Assembly: GCA_965204095.1 (NCBI GenBank)
Contig: OZ241991.1
Location: 4,402,001 to 4,466,000 of the forward strand
Direction: 5' to 3'
Source of the DNA: JAPPLB01 sp965204095
GTDB taxonomy: Bacteria > Acidobacteriota > Terriglobia > Bryobacterales > UBA6623
Length of the DNA: 64,000 nucleotides
Shown: in pieces, positions 8,828 through 17,539 of the stretch
Numbering within the stretch: the first letter of the stretch is position 1
Layout: the number at the start of each line of letters is the position of its first letter
Program-made: the position numbers and the translations under genes
Notes under the pieces: generated by a model
The model's input: only the letters and a program-made list of their open reading frames with translations
Told to the model about the DNA's origin: nothing
Databases searched by the model: none

Positions 8828-9037
8828 ATGTCCGACAGCGACCGGCCGCGTATTGATCGCGACGCCTTGTCCATCGTCTCGCTGGATGAGCAAGACCGGC
8901 TCGACGGCGAGTACTGGCGAAGCAAGACTCCCCGCGAGCGCTGGGAAGCGCTCGAAACGATCCGGCAAATCCTGTATGACTACGATCCCTCTACCGCGCG
9001 ACTTCAGCGAGTTCTTGAAATTACTCGCCGAACATGA
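8828..9037 (+). CDS. Small hypothetical protein paired with a nucleotidyltransferase
   Basis: A 69-residue charged, helical protein (many Arg, Asp and Glu; SKTPRERWEALETIRQ in the middle). Proteins of this kind are often encoded just upstream of small nucleotidyltransferases of the MNT/AbiEii type, and here too the next frame overlaps it by 62 bp. No DNA-binding motif is evident, so its role as antitoxin or accessory subunit is only suggested by context. Because the partner is broken, it may be a relic. Confidence 0.55.
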   Translation: MSDSDRPRIDRDALSIVSLDEQDRLDGEYWRSKTPRERWEALETIRQILYDYDPSTARLQRVLEITRRT

Positions 9038-9215
9038 AGTCCGCTACCTCCTTGTCGGCGGATATGCGGTTGCTCATCATGGCTATGCGCGGGGGACGGC
9101 CGACATGGATCTGTGGGTCGATCAGGCCGGAGACAACCCGGCAGAAGGATCTCAACGATCCGGATCAATTGGACTGAATCGTTCTCTTTTGCTTCGTAAG
9201 GAGGCTTCCGCGTAG
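8976..9215 (+). pseudogene. Truncated nucleotidyltransferase (MNT-like) remnant
   Basis: The frame starts TTIPLPRDFSEFLKLL and carries a proper nucleotidyltransferase head: LLVGGYAVAHHG followed by TADMDLWVD, i.e. the hG-G motif and the D-x-D metal site. After VDQAGDNPA the sequence leaves the family; a second frame then reads KDLNDPDQLD and stops, as in the normal downstream part of this family. An internal deletion with frameshift therefore removed most of the C-terminal two thirds. It overlaps the upstream small gene and its TAG overlaps the GTG start of the SDR gene. Confidence 0.65.
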
Positions 9216-9907
9216 TGACCGACCTCACTGATCGGACGGTGCTGATCACCGGAGCCAGCGGCGGCCTGGGCCGCTCTGTCACTGAAATCTTTCTTTCGGC
9301 CGGGGCGTCGGTCGTTGCCGTTGCCCTGGACTTCCCGGAGACTTCGGCGGAGCCACCGTGCACGCAAGTCGCCGCCGATCTCACCACCGCCCAGGGAGTC
9401 AGCGACATGCTGGCCGCCGGCCTGGAGCCGACCGGCAGGATCGACGCGCTCGTGCACGTCACCGGCGGTTTCGCGGGGGGCGCGCCGGTTCACGAAACCG
9501 ACGAGGCGACCTGGGACCACATGATGAGCCTCAACCTGAAAGCAGCCTTTCTGGTGACACGGGCCGTACTGCGTCCCATGATCGACGTCGGTTACGGCCG
9601 CATCGTCGCGGTGGGCGCGCGGGCCGGCACGGACCCGGCCGCCGGGTTGAGCGCCTACAACGTGTCGAAGGCGGGGCTGCACATGTTGGTCCGGACGATC
9701 GCTCTGGAGGGGAAGAGACACGGCATCACGGCCAACGCGGTGATGCCGAGCATCATCGACACGCCCGCGAACCGCAAGGCCATGCCCAAGGCGGACTTCT
9801 CGAAGTGGGTGGCGCCCATGTCGATCGCGCGCCAGATCCTCTGGTTGTGCTCTGAGGAAGCGTCGGACGTCAGCGGCGCGCTGCTCCCTGTTTACGGGCG
9901 GTCCTAG
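9215..9907 (+). CDS. SDR-family oxidoreductase lacking the usual catalytic Ser
   Basis: A 230-residue short-chain dehydrogenase with TGASGGLG at residues 12-19 and Tyr148/Lys152 in SAYNVSK. The residue 13 positions before the Tyr, normally Ser, falls in VGARAG and is Ala135, so the classical triad is incomplete. Related SDRs with a VGARA motif exist, and activity may be retained or changed. The GTG start follows a strong AAGGAGG ribosome-binding site located inside the dead nucleotidyltransferase frame. The TAG stop lies in the CTAG that begins the next repeat. Confidence 0.83.
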   Translation: MTDLTDRTVLITGASGGLGRSVTEIFLSAGASVVAVALDFPETSAEPPCTQVAADLTTAQGVSDMLAAGLEPTGRIDALVHVTGGFAGGAPVHETDEATWDHMMSLNLKAAFLVTRAVLRPMIDVGYGRIVAVGARAGTDPAAGLSAYNVSKAGLHMLVRTIALEGKRHGITANAVMPSIIDTPANRKAMPKADFSKWVAPMSIARQILWLCSEEASDVSGALLPVYGRS

Positions 9908-10060
9908 CCTGCCTTACTCCCCACCTTGCATGTGGCAAGGCAGGGGCAAGAGGCGAGTGAGGAGCCGGCTTTTTTCCTCCGCCCGAGTGCGGATCGTACA
10001 AGCGGGAACCAGCCGGGCCGGTGTCAACGCCGCTTGATCTGCAGGATGTTTCAGGTCAGA
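9904..10060. repeat. Hybrid repeat: family-1 left end joined to family-2 element (copy R5)
   Basis: It begins CTAGCCTGCCTTACTCCCC, a diverged family-1 left end with a local hairpin (CCTTGCATGTGGCAAGG). From about 9968 it continues as family 2: T-run, CCTCCGCCCGAGTGCGG, ACAAGCGGGAA, GTGTCAACGCCGCTTGATCT, GATGTTTCAGGTCAGA. The final TCA (10056-10058) is the TGA stop of the minus-strand DUF1501 gene, and the first TAG stops the SDR gene, so the element fills the whole convergent gap. Confidence 0.85.
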
Positions 10061-11513
10061 CCAGGATGTCGTGAACCACTTCCCCGTGGACATCGGTCAG
10101 GCGCATATCGCGTCCGCTGAAGTGGAAGGTGAGCTTGGTGTGGTCGATGCCGAGAAGGTGCAGGATCGTCGCGTGCAGGTCGTGCACGTGAACCTTGTTC
10201 TCGACGGCGAAGTAGCCGTATTCGTCGGTCGCGCCGTAGGTCGTACCGCCCTTGACGCCGCCGCCGGCCATCCACATCGTAAAACCGAAGGGGTTGTGGT
10301 CGCGGCCTGTGGCATCCGGATCGGCATGGAACTGCGCCGTCGGGGTGCGCCCGAATTCTCCGCCCCAAACGACGAGCGTGTCCTTGAGAAGGCCACGCGC
10401 CTTGAGGTCATTCAACAGAGCTGCGATGGGCTGGTCCGTCGCCTTGGCATTCAGGCGGTGCCCTTCTTCGAGACGGGCATGCTGGTCCCAGCGATCGATG
10501 GGGCACTTGGGCGTGAGCAACTCGATGAACCGCACGCCCCGCTCGATCATACGCCGCGCCAGCAGGCACTGCCGTCCGAACTCCTCCGTATCCGGCTCGT
10601 CCAGGCCGTAGTGTTTTTTCACGGCAGCCGACTCGTCGCTCAAGTCGAGCAGGCCGGGGACTTCCGACTGCATGCGAAAAGCAAGTTCGTAGTTCGAAAT
10701 GGCGGCCTCGACTTCGCTGACGGCGCCGAAGCGCTCGAGCACGCCCTGGTTCAGTTTGCGGAGCAGAGACAGCTTTCCCTGCTGATGTTCCGGAGTGGTC
10801 TCACGGGGCTCGAGGTCGGCGATCGGATGCTCGCCGCGCCGGAACAGCATACCCTGGTAAGCGGCCGGCAGAAAACCGCTGCCGAAGATATCCAGCCCGC
10901 CCGGAGGGATCAGGCCGCTGTCGAGCACCACGAATCCGGGCAGGTTCCGGCAATGACTGCCGAGGCCGTAGGTGATCCAGGAGCCCATGCTCGGGCGGCC
11001 CTGGAAACCCGAGCCAGTGTGCATGAAGTAGTTGGCGGCGGTGTGCTCGGAATGATCCGCGACCATCGAACGAATGATCGCCAAGTCGTCAACACACTCG
11101 GCGACATGGGGAAACAGTTCGCTGACCCAGGCGCCGGACTCGCCGTGCCGGCGGAACGAAAAAGGAGACGGGAAGATCTGGTCGCTGATGTTGAAGACGG
11201 TGGTCGGTGTCTCGAGCGGAATCTTGCGGCCGGCCTCCTTGGAGAGCCGCGGTTTCGGATCGAAGGTATCCATTTGCGACGGGCCGCCGTCCATGAAGAG
11301 AAAGATCACCGCCTTGGCCTTGGCGGGATAGTGCGAGGGCCGGGGAAGCATCGGGTTTACGTCCCGCCTCGTCTCGGCGGCCGCCGACTCTTCAGCCATC
11401 AACGCTGCCAGCGCGAGACCGCCAAAACCGTTGGCGGCGCGGCAGAGCATTTCCCGCCGCGAGAGTGCTTCCGCCGAAGCGAAGCGGCGCCGGTGTGGTG
11501 TGCGCTCGGTCAT
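10056..11513 (-). CDS. DUF1501 domain-containing exported protein
   Basis: A 485-residue protein of the DUF1501 family (sulfatase/alkaline-phosphatase-like fold), abundant in planctomycetes and Solibacter-type acidobacteria. The N-terminus has a Tat-like SRREMLCRAANGFGG followed by a hydrophobic stretch, so it is probably exported folded. FLFMDGGPSQMDTFD and the C-terminal VVWGGEFGRTP and GRDHNPFGF motifs identify the family. Its ATG overlaps the TGA of the upstream DUF1549/1553 gene (ATGA), so the two are translationally coupled and likely act together. The biochemical role is not established. Confidence 0.9.
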   Translation of the reverse strand: MTERTPHRRRFASAEALSRREMLCRAANGFGGLALAALMAEESAAAETRRDVNPMLPRPSHYPAKAKAVIFLFMDGGPSQMDTFDPKPRLSKEAGRKIPLETPTTVFNISDQIFPSPFSFRRHGESGAWVSELFPHVAECVDDLAIIRSMVADHSEHTAANYFMHTGSGFQGRPSMGSWITYGLGSHCRNLPGFVVLDSGLIPPGGLDIFGSGFLPAAYQGMLFRRGEHPIADLEPRETTPEHQQGKLSLLRKLNQGVLERFGAVSEVEAAISNYELAFRMQSEVPGLLDLSDESAAVKKHYGLDEPDTEEFGRQCLLARRMIERGVRFIELLTPKCPIDRWDQHARLEEGHRLNAKATDQPIAALLNDLKARGLLKDTLVVWGGEFGRTPTAQFHADPDATGRDHNPFGFTMWMAGGGVKGGTTYGATDEYGYFAVENKVHVHDLHATILHLLGIDHTKLTFHFSGRDMRLTDVHGEVVHDILV

Positions 11514-14500
11514 CGAATGAAAATGAACTCCGTGCTGTTGATCAGCACGTGAGCCAAGTCGGCCCAAACGCGCGGGTCGTCGATTCCGGCTCCATCATAG
11601 CGGTTCGCCTGTTGGCGGAGAAACGCGGAGGCCTCGCGCCTCTCGTCCTCCTCGGGCGGCCGGGCGAAGGCGCGGAGAAACATGCTCCGTATGCGGCCGC
11701 TCCGGTCCGGCTCATCATGCAACATCCGGTCGGCCCAGCGCCGGGCCTCCAGGGCGACAAACTCGTTGTTCATCATCATCAGGGCTTGCGACGGGACGGT
11801 GGATGTATTCCGGCGGCCGATCGTGGATATCGGGAGCGGGTAATCAAAAGCCAGGAACAGCGGCGTCAGGAAGTTGCGGCGCACGCCGATGTAGAGGCTG
11901 CGCCGGCTCTTGCCGTCGAGCGGGCCGGGCCTTGGCGGCTTGCCGCGTCCATCCTGATGCTCGCTGATGTGCGGCGTGACAGAGGGGCCGTACAGAGCCG
12001 GGTCGAGCGAACCTGAAACGGCGAGCAGCGAATCGCGGATGATCTCCGCTTCGAGCCGCCTCACGGGCATGTGATGAAGAAGCCGGTTTTCCGGATCAAC
12101 CGCTTGCGCTTGCGGTGTCGATCGAGCCGACATGCGGTAGGTCCGGCTCGACAACATGAGGCGGTGCATCGCTTTTACCGACCAGCCGCTATCGATAAAC
12201 CGCTTCGCGAGGTAGTCGAGCAGTGCGGGATGCGTGGGGGGCTGTCCGGTGATACCGAAGTTGTCGGTCGAGCGGACGATGCCTTCGCCGAAATGGTGCT
12301 TCCAAATGCGGTTGACCATCACGCGTGCGGGAAGAGGGTTGCCGGGCCGGGCGAGTTGCCGCGCGACATGCAGCCGGCCGCTGCCGTTGCTCGTTGTACC
12401 GGCCGGCGGTGACGAGATGACGCGCAAGAACCCCCGGGGCACTTCATTCCCAAGGTTCTTGTGATTGCCCCTCAGGTGAATTCTGACGTCGTGTGGAGCC
12501 TCGTCGCGGCTGCTCATCGCGAACGACGACTCCGGGATCGATTTCCCCAGGTAAGTCCGCTCGCGCTGGAGTTTGCGAAGTCGCACTCGCTCGGTTTCGG
12601 GGAGGATCACGGCCGCCTGCTCCCGGTTCGGGAAAGGATGCACGGCCGCAAAGAGCGGATCGGCGTCGCGATCGCCCGGCGGTTGGCTCACCACGGTGTC
12701 GAACAGCTTCCGGTACGCGTCCGCCAGGCCGCCTGACGATCGGATGTCCTTTCGCTCCATCAGGGAGGAGACTCTCGCATCGACGGGACCATCACCGGGC
12801 GGCTCTTTCGAGTCAGAGAGAACAATGCGGTCAACGATAATGTGTCCCTCCCGGCTGCGGTCGACGAGCTCGAAGTAACAGAGGCGGTCGAACTGCGTCG
12901 TCATTTGCGCGGACTGCCATTCGAAGCTGTCCGCGCCGGTGGGCACGAAAGCCTTGCTCTTGTAGCTGTCGGCGACCAGCGTCAGCCGAACGTCCGACAG
13001 GCGCGTTCGAACGAGATTTCCCCCGCGCCCCGCCAGCCGCACGTGCAGCCAGCGCCTGGGCATGCGGAATTTGCGAGAGGTCAGGCTTCCCACGAAAGTG
13101 TCGGAACCGTTGCGATAGGAGTCGGCGACTCCCTCTCCACGGTAGGCGGCGAGCGGCAGATCGGGGGCCGGCCGATAGCGTGCGCCGCCGGCAAAGGCCT
13201 GCCCGGAAACGATCCACGACGGGAAGCCGGGCTTCTCGAAATCTTCGAACTCGATGTCGTTGCGCCGCGAGGCTGCCTTGACGGATCTCTCTCTGATCTC
13301 GGCCTTGACCATTTCGACGGCGCGGCCGAAACCGGCGGCCTCGCCTCTTGCGATGCCTTGTGCGATGCGGATCAACGGGTGGAAGGGGTGAGAAGGGTCC
13401 TCCAGCGCTCGGCGGAGTTGGTCCGCTCGGGCGATGTGAAGCGAGTCCGCTTCGGCGGAGAGATACCCGTCTTCACCGACAACCAGATCGGCGGCCCTCG
13501 ACAGATCCGATGCCAGACGCGCGGCAAGGCGCTCCGGCACGGGGGCAAGCAGCTCGCGAATCTTCTCGTTCGTTCCTGCAAGCCTGGCGGCCAAGCCGGC
13601 GATTTCCCTCTCGCGCTCGGGTGAATCGACGACGGCTTCGCGGATGTCGGTGCTGTGCATGACTCCGGCCAGCGCGTAGTAATCGGCCGTGGGAATGGGG
13701 TCGAACTTGTGATCGTGGCACCGGGCGCAGGCGACGGTGAGGCCCAGGAACGCCTTGCCGATGACGTCGATCTGGTTGTCAACCTGGTCAGCGCGGGCCT
13801 TGACCGAGTCGGTGGCGCTGTTGAGGACTTCTCCAAACCAGTAGATACCGGTGCCGACCGGGGAAGCGAGTGAAGAGCCGCCGGGAGCGAGACGCGGCCG
13901 GTCGAGCAGGTCGCCGGCGATCTGTTCGCGCATGAACTCGTCGTAGGGCAGATCGTCGTTGAAGGCCCGGATCACGTAGTCGCGATAGCGCCAGGCATCC
14001 AGCTTGTTGTTGTCGAACTCGTGGCCGTTCGTTTCGGCGTAGCGGACAAGATCCAACCAGTGCCGCGCCCAGCGCTCTCCGTAGTGCGGGGATGCGAGCA
14101 ACCGCTCGACGACATTCCGGAAAGCTTGCGGCGAGTCGTCGGCGAGAAAGTCCCCGATCTCCTTGGGTGTCGGCGGAAGGCCGATCAGGTCAAACGTGAC
14201 TCGCCGCAGGAGGGTGCGTTTGCCGGCCGGCGCAGCAGGAGACAGTCCTTTGGATTCGAGTGCAGCCAGGATGAAGTTGTCCACCTCATTGAGCGGCCAG
14301 CCGGTTCGGTGTACCGATGGCGGCGCAGGGTTTCGAATCGGCTGGAACGACCAGAACCGGCGGCCTTCCTCGATGTCGATCGAAACGGGCGCAGTCGATG
14401 GGGGCGCCTCGTCGGCACGAGGGTCCGGGGCGCCCATGCGAACCCACGTCGTGAAATCCTCAATCTGCTCCGCACCGAGTCTTCCGGTGGGCGGCATCTT

Positions 14501-14836
14501 CAGATCGGGATCACGATAGGAGATCGCTTTGATCAACAGGCTCGTTTCCGGAGAACCCGGGACCAGCGCCGGACCCCGGCTGCCACCCATCGCGAGTCCC
14601 GCCCTGGAGTCGAGCCGCAGCTCCGCCATCGCCTGCGTCTTGGAGCTATGGCAGGCGTAGCAATGCTCTGTCAGAACCGGTCGGATCTTCTTTTCGAAGA
14701 ACTCGATGCCCTGGGGGTTGGTTTGGGCGCTCGAGACTGCCGCGCCCAGCACGGCGAGCAACAGCGAGGCGAGTTGCGGAGCCCTGGCGCGATAGCCGGG
14801 TTGGAAAAAGGCGACGAACAAGTGCGTGAAAACCAT
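11510..14836 (-). CDS. Planctomycete-type cytochrome C / DUF1549 / DUF1553 (PSD1) protein
   Basis: A 1108-residue exported protein. An N-terminal hydrophobic segment (ASLLLAVLGAAVSS) is followed by a PSCyt1 haem-binding segment with CYACH, then the DUF1549 (PSCyt2) domain (WPLNEVDNFILAALE through the RYAETNGHEFDN motif) and the C-terminal DUF1553 domain (HVARQLARPGNPLPARVMVNRIW). A second C-x-x-C-H (CARCHDHKFDP) lies in the middle. The family always neighbours DUF1501, as here. The start ATG sits inside a family-1 repeat fragment, so translation begins in repeat-derived DNA. Function is unknown beyond being a periplasmic haem protein. Confidence 0.9.
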   Translation of the reverse strand: MVFTHLFVAFFQPGYRARAPQLASLLLAVLGAAVSSAQTNPQGIEFFEKKIRPVLTEHCYACHSSKTQAMAELRLDSRAGLAMGGSRGPALVPGSPETSLLIKAISYRDPDLKMPPTGRLGAEQIEDFTTWVRMGAPDPRADEAPPSTAPVSIDIEEGRRFWSFQPIRNPAPPSVHRTGWPLNEVDNFILAALESKGLSPAAPAGKRTLLRRVTFDLIGLPPTPKEIGDFLADDSPQAFRNVVERLLASPHYGERWARHWLDLVRYAETNGHEFDNNKLDAWRYRDYVIRAFNDDLPYDEFMREQIAGDLLDRPRLAPGGSSLASPVGTGIYWFGEVLNSATDSVKARADQVDNQIDVIGKAFLGLTVACARCHDHKFDPIPTADYYALAGVMHSTDIREAVVDSPEREREIAGLAARLAGTNEKIRELLAPVPERLAARLASDLSRAADLVVGEDGYLSAEADSLHIARADQLRRALEDPSHPFHPLIRIAQGIARGEAAGFGRAVEMVKAEIRERSVKAASRRNDIEFEDFEKPGFPSWIVSGQAFAGGARYRPAPDLPLAAYRGEGVADSYRNGSDTFVGSLTSRKFRMPRRWLHVRLAGRGGNLVRTRLSDVRLTLVADSYKSKAFVPTGADSFEWQSAQMTTQFDRLCYFELVDRSREGHIIVDRIVLSDSKEPPGDGPVDARVSSLMERKDIRSSGGLADAYRKLFDTVVSQPPGDRDADPLFAAVHPFPNREQAAVILPETERVRLRKLQRERTYLGKSIPESSFAMSSRDEAPHDVRIHLRGNHKNLGNEVPRGFLRVISSPPAGTTSNGSGRLHVARQLARPGNPLPARVMVNRIWKHHFGEGIVRSTDNFGITGQPPTHPALLDYLAKRFIDSGWSVKAMHRLMLSSRTYRMSARSTPQAQAVDPENRLLHHMPVRRLEAEIIRDSLLAVSGSLDPALYGPSVTPHISEHQDGRGKPPRPGPLDGKSRRSLYIGVRRNFLTPLFLAFDYPLPISTIGRRNTSTVPSQALMMMNNEFVALEARRWADRMLHDEPDRSGRIRSMFLRAFARPPEEDERREASAFLRQQANRYDGAGIDDPRVWADLAHVLINSTEFIFIR

Positions 14837-14985
14837 AAAAGCCGTGATTCGTGTTTCGTGACTCGTGATTCGTGAAAAACCTTAAAAGCGATGTTGCGCG
14901 GGCCTTTTTCCACCGCCCGGCTTTCGCCTCGTCCTGACGGCCCTCTCACCCACTTCGCCTCGCCGCGCGGTGAGACATGCAGGCT
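14826..14985. repeat. Family-1 element lacking its left end (copy R6)
   Basis: About 160 bp: ACCATAAAAGCC, four 7-bp units (ATTCGTG, TTTCGTG, ACTCGTG, ATTCGTG), GAAAAACC, then the right half ending GGTGAGACATGCAGGCT. No left inverted repeat is present; the left edge runs into the 5' end of the PSD1 gene and contributes its ATG (14836-14834). Confidence 0.8.
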
Positions 14986-15031
14986 TGGGGAGGAACTCGT
15001 CCCATGGCGTTGAGCCGGCCCAGAGAGCAAC

Positions 15032-16450
15032 TCACCCTTGCAGGTGCATGACAACCATCTTGGTCTCCGTCATCTCTTCCACGGCGTATTTCGGTCCTTC
15101 CTTGCCGAAGCCGCTCTCCTTGAGGCCACCGTAGGGCATCAGGTCGGCTCGCCATTGCGAACCCCAGTTGATGTGAATGTTGCCCGAATCGACCTCTCGG
15201 GCGAACTTCATGGCGTTTTCGAGGTTCTCGGTGAAGATCGCGGCCGACAAGCCGTAGTTCGTATCGTTGGCCAGCCCGATCGCCTCCTCTACGGTTTCAA
15301 CCGGCGTCAAGCCAACCGCCGGGCCGAAGACCTCTTCGCGGGAAATCCGCATTTCAGGCCGTACGTCGGCCAGGATCGTGGGCGCGTGGATCGCTCCGTC
15401 GCAGCCGCCCCCGGTCACCAGGCGCGCTCCCTGGTTTGCCGCTTCATCCACCCACTCCGCCACACGCGCCGCATCGGAAGCGCGCACCATCGGCCCCACC
15501 CTGGTTGCCTGCTCCAGCGGATTGCCGGTCGAGAGCGCTTCCACCTTGGGCTTGAGGGCGTCAATGAGATCGCCATAGACACTCTCGTGCGTCAGAACCC
15601 GTTGCGCACTGATGCAGACCTGACCGGCATTCGCGAAACCCGTTGCGGTGATGGCATGGGAGGCCTTTTCGAGGTCGGCGTCGGGAAGCACGATCAGCGG
15701 CGCGTTGCTGCCGAGTTCCATCGTGACTTTCTTGAGGCCGGCCGTGCGGCAAATTCGCTCGCCGATGTCGCGCGAGCCGGTGAAGCTGATCTTGCGGACA
15801 CGCGGATCGCTCGCCAGGATGTCGCCGATCTCGCCTCCCGAGCCGGTGAGGCACTGGACCCCTTCTTCGGGCACACCTGCTTCGAGCAGAATGCGGGCCA
15901 GCTTCAGCGCCGTCAGAGGGGTATCCGTCGCGGGCTTGATGATCACGCTATTCCCGCCGGCCAGCGCCGGTCCCACCTTGTGAACGACCAGGTTCAAGGG
16001 GAAGTTGAAGGGGGTGATGGCCAGCACAACCCCGCAGGGCACGCGCAGGGTGAAGCCGAAGCGGTTGCCGCCTCCGGACGCGCCGTCAAGTGGCACGACT
16101 TCAGAGCCGAGGCGCTTCGCTTCCTCGGCGGAACCGATCATCGTCTCGATGGCGCGGGCCACCTCGCCCTGGGACTCGCCGATGATCTTCCCTTCCTCCA
16201 GCGTGATCGTCTCGGCGAGGTCGCCGCTTTGCTCGTCCATCAGCTCGGCGGCCCGCATCAGCAAGCGATAGCGTTCGTATCCGGAGATGCGGCGCATCCG
16301 CTTGGCGCCTTTTACGGCGAAAGCCATGGCGCGGTCGACGTCGCCGGCCGTGGCCTTGGGGATCGCATCGATCTCTTCGTTGTCGAAGGGGTTGATGACC
16401 GGGATCGTGCCGTTGCCGTCAACCCACTGTCCTGCGATGAGCATCTGCAT
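15032..16450 (-). CDS. NAD(P)-dependent aldehyde dehydrogenase
   Basis: A 472-residue ALDH superfamily enzyme that oxidises an aldehyde to its acid or acyl-CoA. The motifs TPFNFPLN (146-153), FTGSRDIGE (223-231), catalytic-base Glu245 in MELGSNAP and the nucleophile Cys279 in GQVCIS are all present. The overall style resembles lactaldehyde, glyceraldehyde-3-phosphate (non-phosphorylating) and phosphonoacetaldehyde dehydrogenases; the substrate cannot be fixed. MLIAGQW two codons later could be the start. It stands alone between repeats R6 and R7, in a region rich in hydroxy-acid and sugar-acid dehydrogenases. Confidence 0.9.
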   Translation of the reverse strand: MQMLIAGQWVDGNGTIPVINPFDNEEIDAIPKATAGDVDRAMAFAVKGAKRMRRISGYERYRLLMRAAELMDEQSGDLAETITLEEGKIIGESQGEVARAIETMIGSAEEAKRLGSEVVPLDGASGGGNRFGFTLRVPCGVVLAITPFNFPLNLVVHKVGPALAGGNSVIIKPATDTPLTALKLARILLEAGVPEEGVQCLTGSGGEIGDILASDPRVRKISFTGSRDIGERICRTAGLKKVTMELGSNAPLIVLPDADLEKASHAITATGFANAGQVCISAQRVLTHESVYGDLIDALKPKVEALSTGNPLEQATRVGPMVRASDAARVAEWVDEAANQGARLVTGGGCDGAIHAPTILADVRPEMRISREEVFGPAVGLTPVETVEEAIGLANDTNYGLSAAIFTENLENAMKFAREVDSGNIHINWGSQWRADLMPYGGLKESGFGKEGPKYAVEEMTETKMVVMHLQG

Positions 16451-16528
16451 GGGTTTGCTCCTGATGGTGAGGGGACCGCGTTGCGGAGAAGCTTCTACAG
16501 GATAACGCTGATGCGGAGGCCAGGGGAG

Positions 16529-16629
16529 TTAGCCTGCATTTCTCACCACCCGACGGTCGAAGCACGCGGGAAAAAGGCCGTGATTCGTGATTCGTGTCTC
16601 GTGATTCGTGAAAACCTTTAGCAGGGGGC
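16529..16629. repeat. Family-1 element, left half only (copy R7)
   Basis: TTAG-CCTGCATTTCTCACC, GACGGTCGAAGCACGCGGG, a 7-bp array (ATTCGTG ATTCGTG TCTCGTG ATTCGTG), GAAAACC, then directly the next element. It looks like a left half truncated by, or nested against, R8. Confidence 0.85.
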
Positions 16630-16887
16630 CTAGCCTGCATTTCTCACCACCCGACGGTCGAAGCACGCGGGAAAAAGGCCGTGATTCGTGTTTCGTGATT
16701 CGTGTCTCGTGACCCCAAAACCCCAGGAAGGCGGTACGGCCGTCGCTTCAAGGCCGCATGCGTTGCGCTTGCTTGCCGTGCTCAACGTACGGTTCAAGTA
16801 CGCCTGCGCGCGCCAAGCGGCGCGCGCCTCGTCCTGACGGCCCTCTCATGCACTTCGCCTCGCCTCGTGGTGAGAAATGCAGGTTAG
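16630..16887. repeat. Family-1 intergenic TIR element, long form (copy R8)
   Basis: A 258-bp complete copy: left CTAGCCTGCATTTCTC, four 7-bp units, the GGCGGTACGGCCGTCGCTTC segment, core GCTTGCTTGCCGTG, hairpin CGTAC...GTACG, right end GGTGAGAAATGCAGGTTAG. It follows R7 head to tail. Confidence 0.92.
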
Positions 16888-17073
16888 TTCCGAACCGAGG
16901 GCGCCCGGACCTGCGGCGAACAGCGCTCGTCGTGAAGCCGGCCGAGAACGGCGGACGGCGCGCAGACACTGGCTCAGGGGCAATATGCCGCCCATGCCGC
17001 CCCATGCCGCGCCACAACGCGCAGGGAAGCTGTGACCGGGCGGCAGGTGCGCGGCCCGGGCGGCTGGTTTTGA

Positions 17074-17116
17074 CCGATGTCAAGGCCGCTGGATGAGGGA
17101 TTTGTTTCAGGTCAGA
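17074..17116. repeat. Family-2 repeat, right-hand fragment
   Basis: CCGATGTCAAGGCCGCTGGAT...TTTGTTTCAGGTCAGAG matches the right end of the family-2 element found at 9968-10060, 35325-35414 and 39229-39322. Its TCA at 17112-17114 is the TGA stop of the cytochrome c gene. The 16888-17073 stretch before it holds no gene that I can support. Confidence 0.7.
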
Positions 17117-17441
17117 GGGTCAAGACGTAGGCGATGACGTTGTCCTTCTCTTCCTGCGTGATCAGCTTTTCGAACGCCGGCATGCCGTTGCCGCCCTTGT
17201 TGAGATTATCGAGCAGGTTGTCATAGGTGGCGTCCTTGCCGCTGGGAAGCTTGCCGTCCTTGACGCCCTGGAGGCCGGGGCCGATCTTTTTTTCCTTGCT
17301 GTCCGCGTTATGGCAGAGGGCGCACTTGGTTTCGAACAACTCCTTGCCTGCTTCCGCGTCTCCATCCCCCTCTGCCGCGAATGCCGGCACGCTCACGAGC
17401 GCGGCCGTGAGAACTACAATCCCTGTCATCAAGCGAACCAT
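17112..17441 (-). CDS. Class I cytochrome c, periplasmic
   Basis: A 109-residue small electron carrier. A signal peptide (GIVVLTAALVSVPAFA) ends near residue 22, and the haem-binding CALCH is at 40-44. The distal methionine is probably Met87 in GNGMPAF, a typical class I arrangement, followed by the C-terminal helix EEKDNVIAYVLTL. It is a monocistronic gene flanked by repeats on one side and a divergent gene on the other. It may shuttle electrons to the exported haem or dehydrogenase proteins nearby, but the sequence does not show a partner. Confidence 0.9.
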   Translation of the reverse strand: MVRLMTGIVVLTAALVSVPAFAAEGDGDAEAGKELFETKCALCHNADSKEKKIGPGLQGVKDGKLPSGKDATYDNLLDNLNKGGNGMPAFEKLITQEEKDNVIAYVLTL

Positions 17442-17539
17442 GTTTCGATTAACCTCCCTGCGGGACGAATGAAACCATTATTCTAACTGATTCCGGCGCA
17501 TCCTCCGTCATCCTCCACGATGCGTTTCGAGGACCGTCC

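Noticed and set aside
10071..11552. 493-residue open frame antisense to the DUF1501 gene
   Set aside because: It mirrors a well-supported gene and has no domain of its own.
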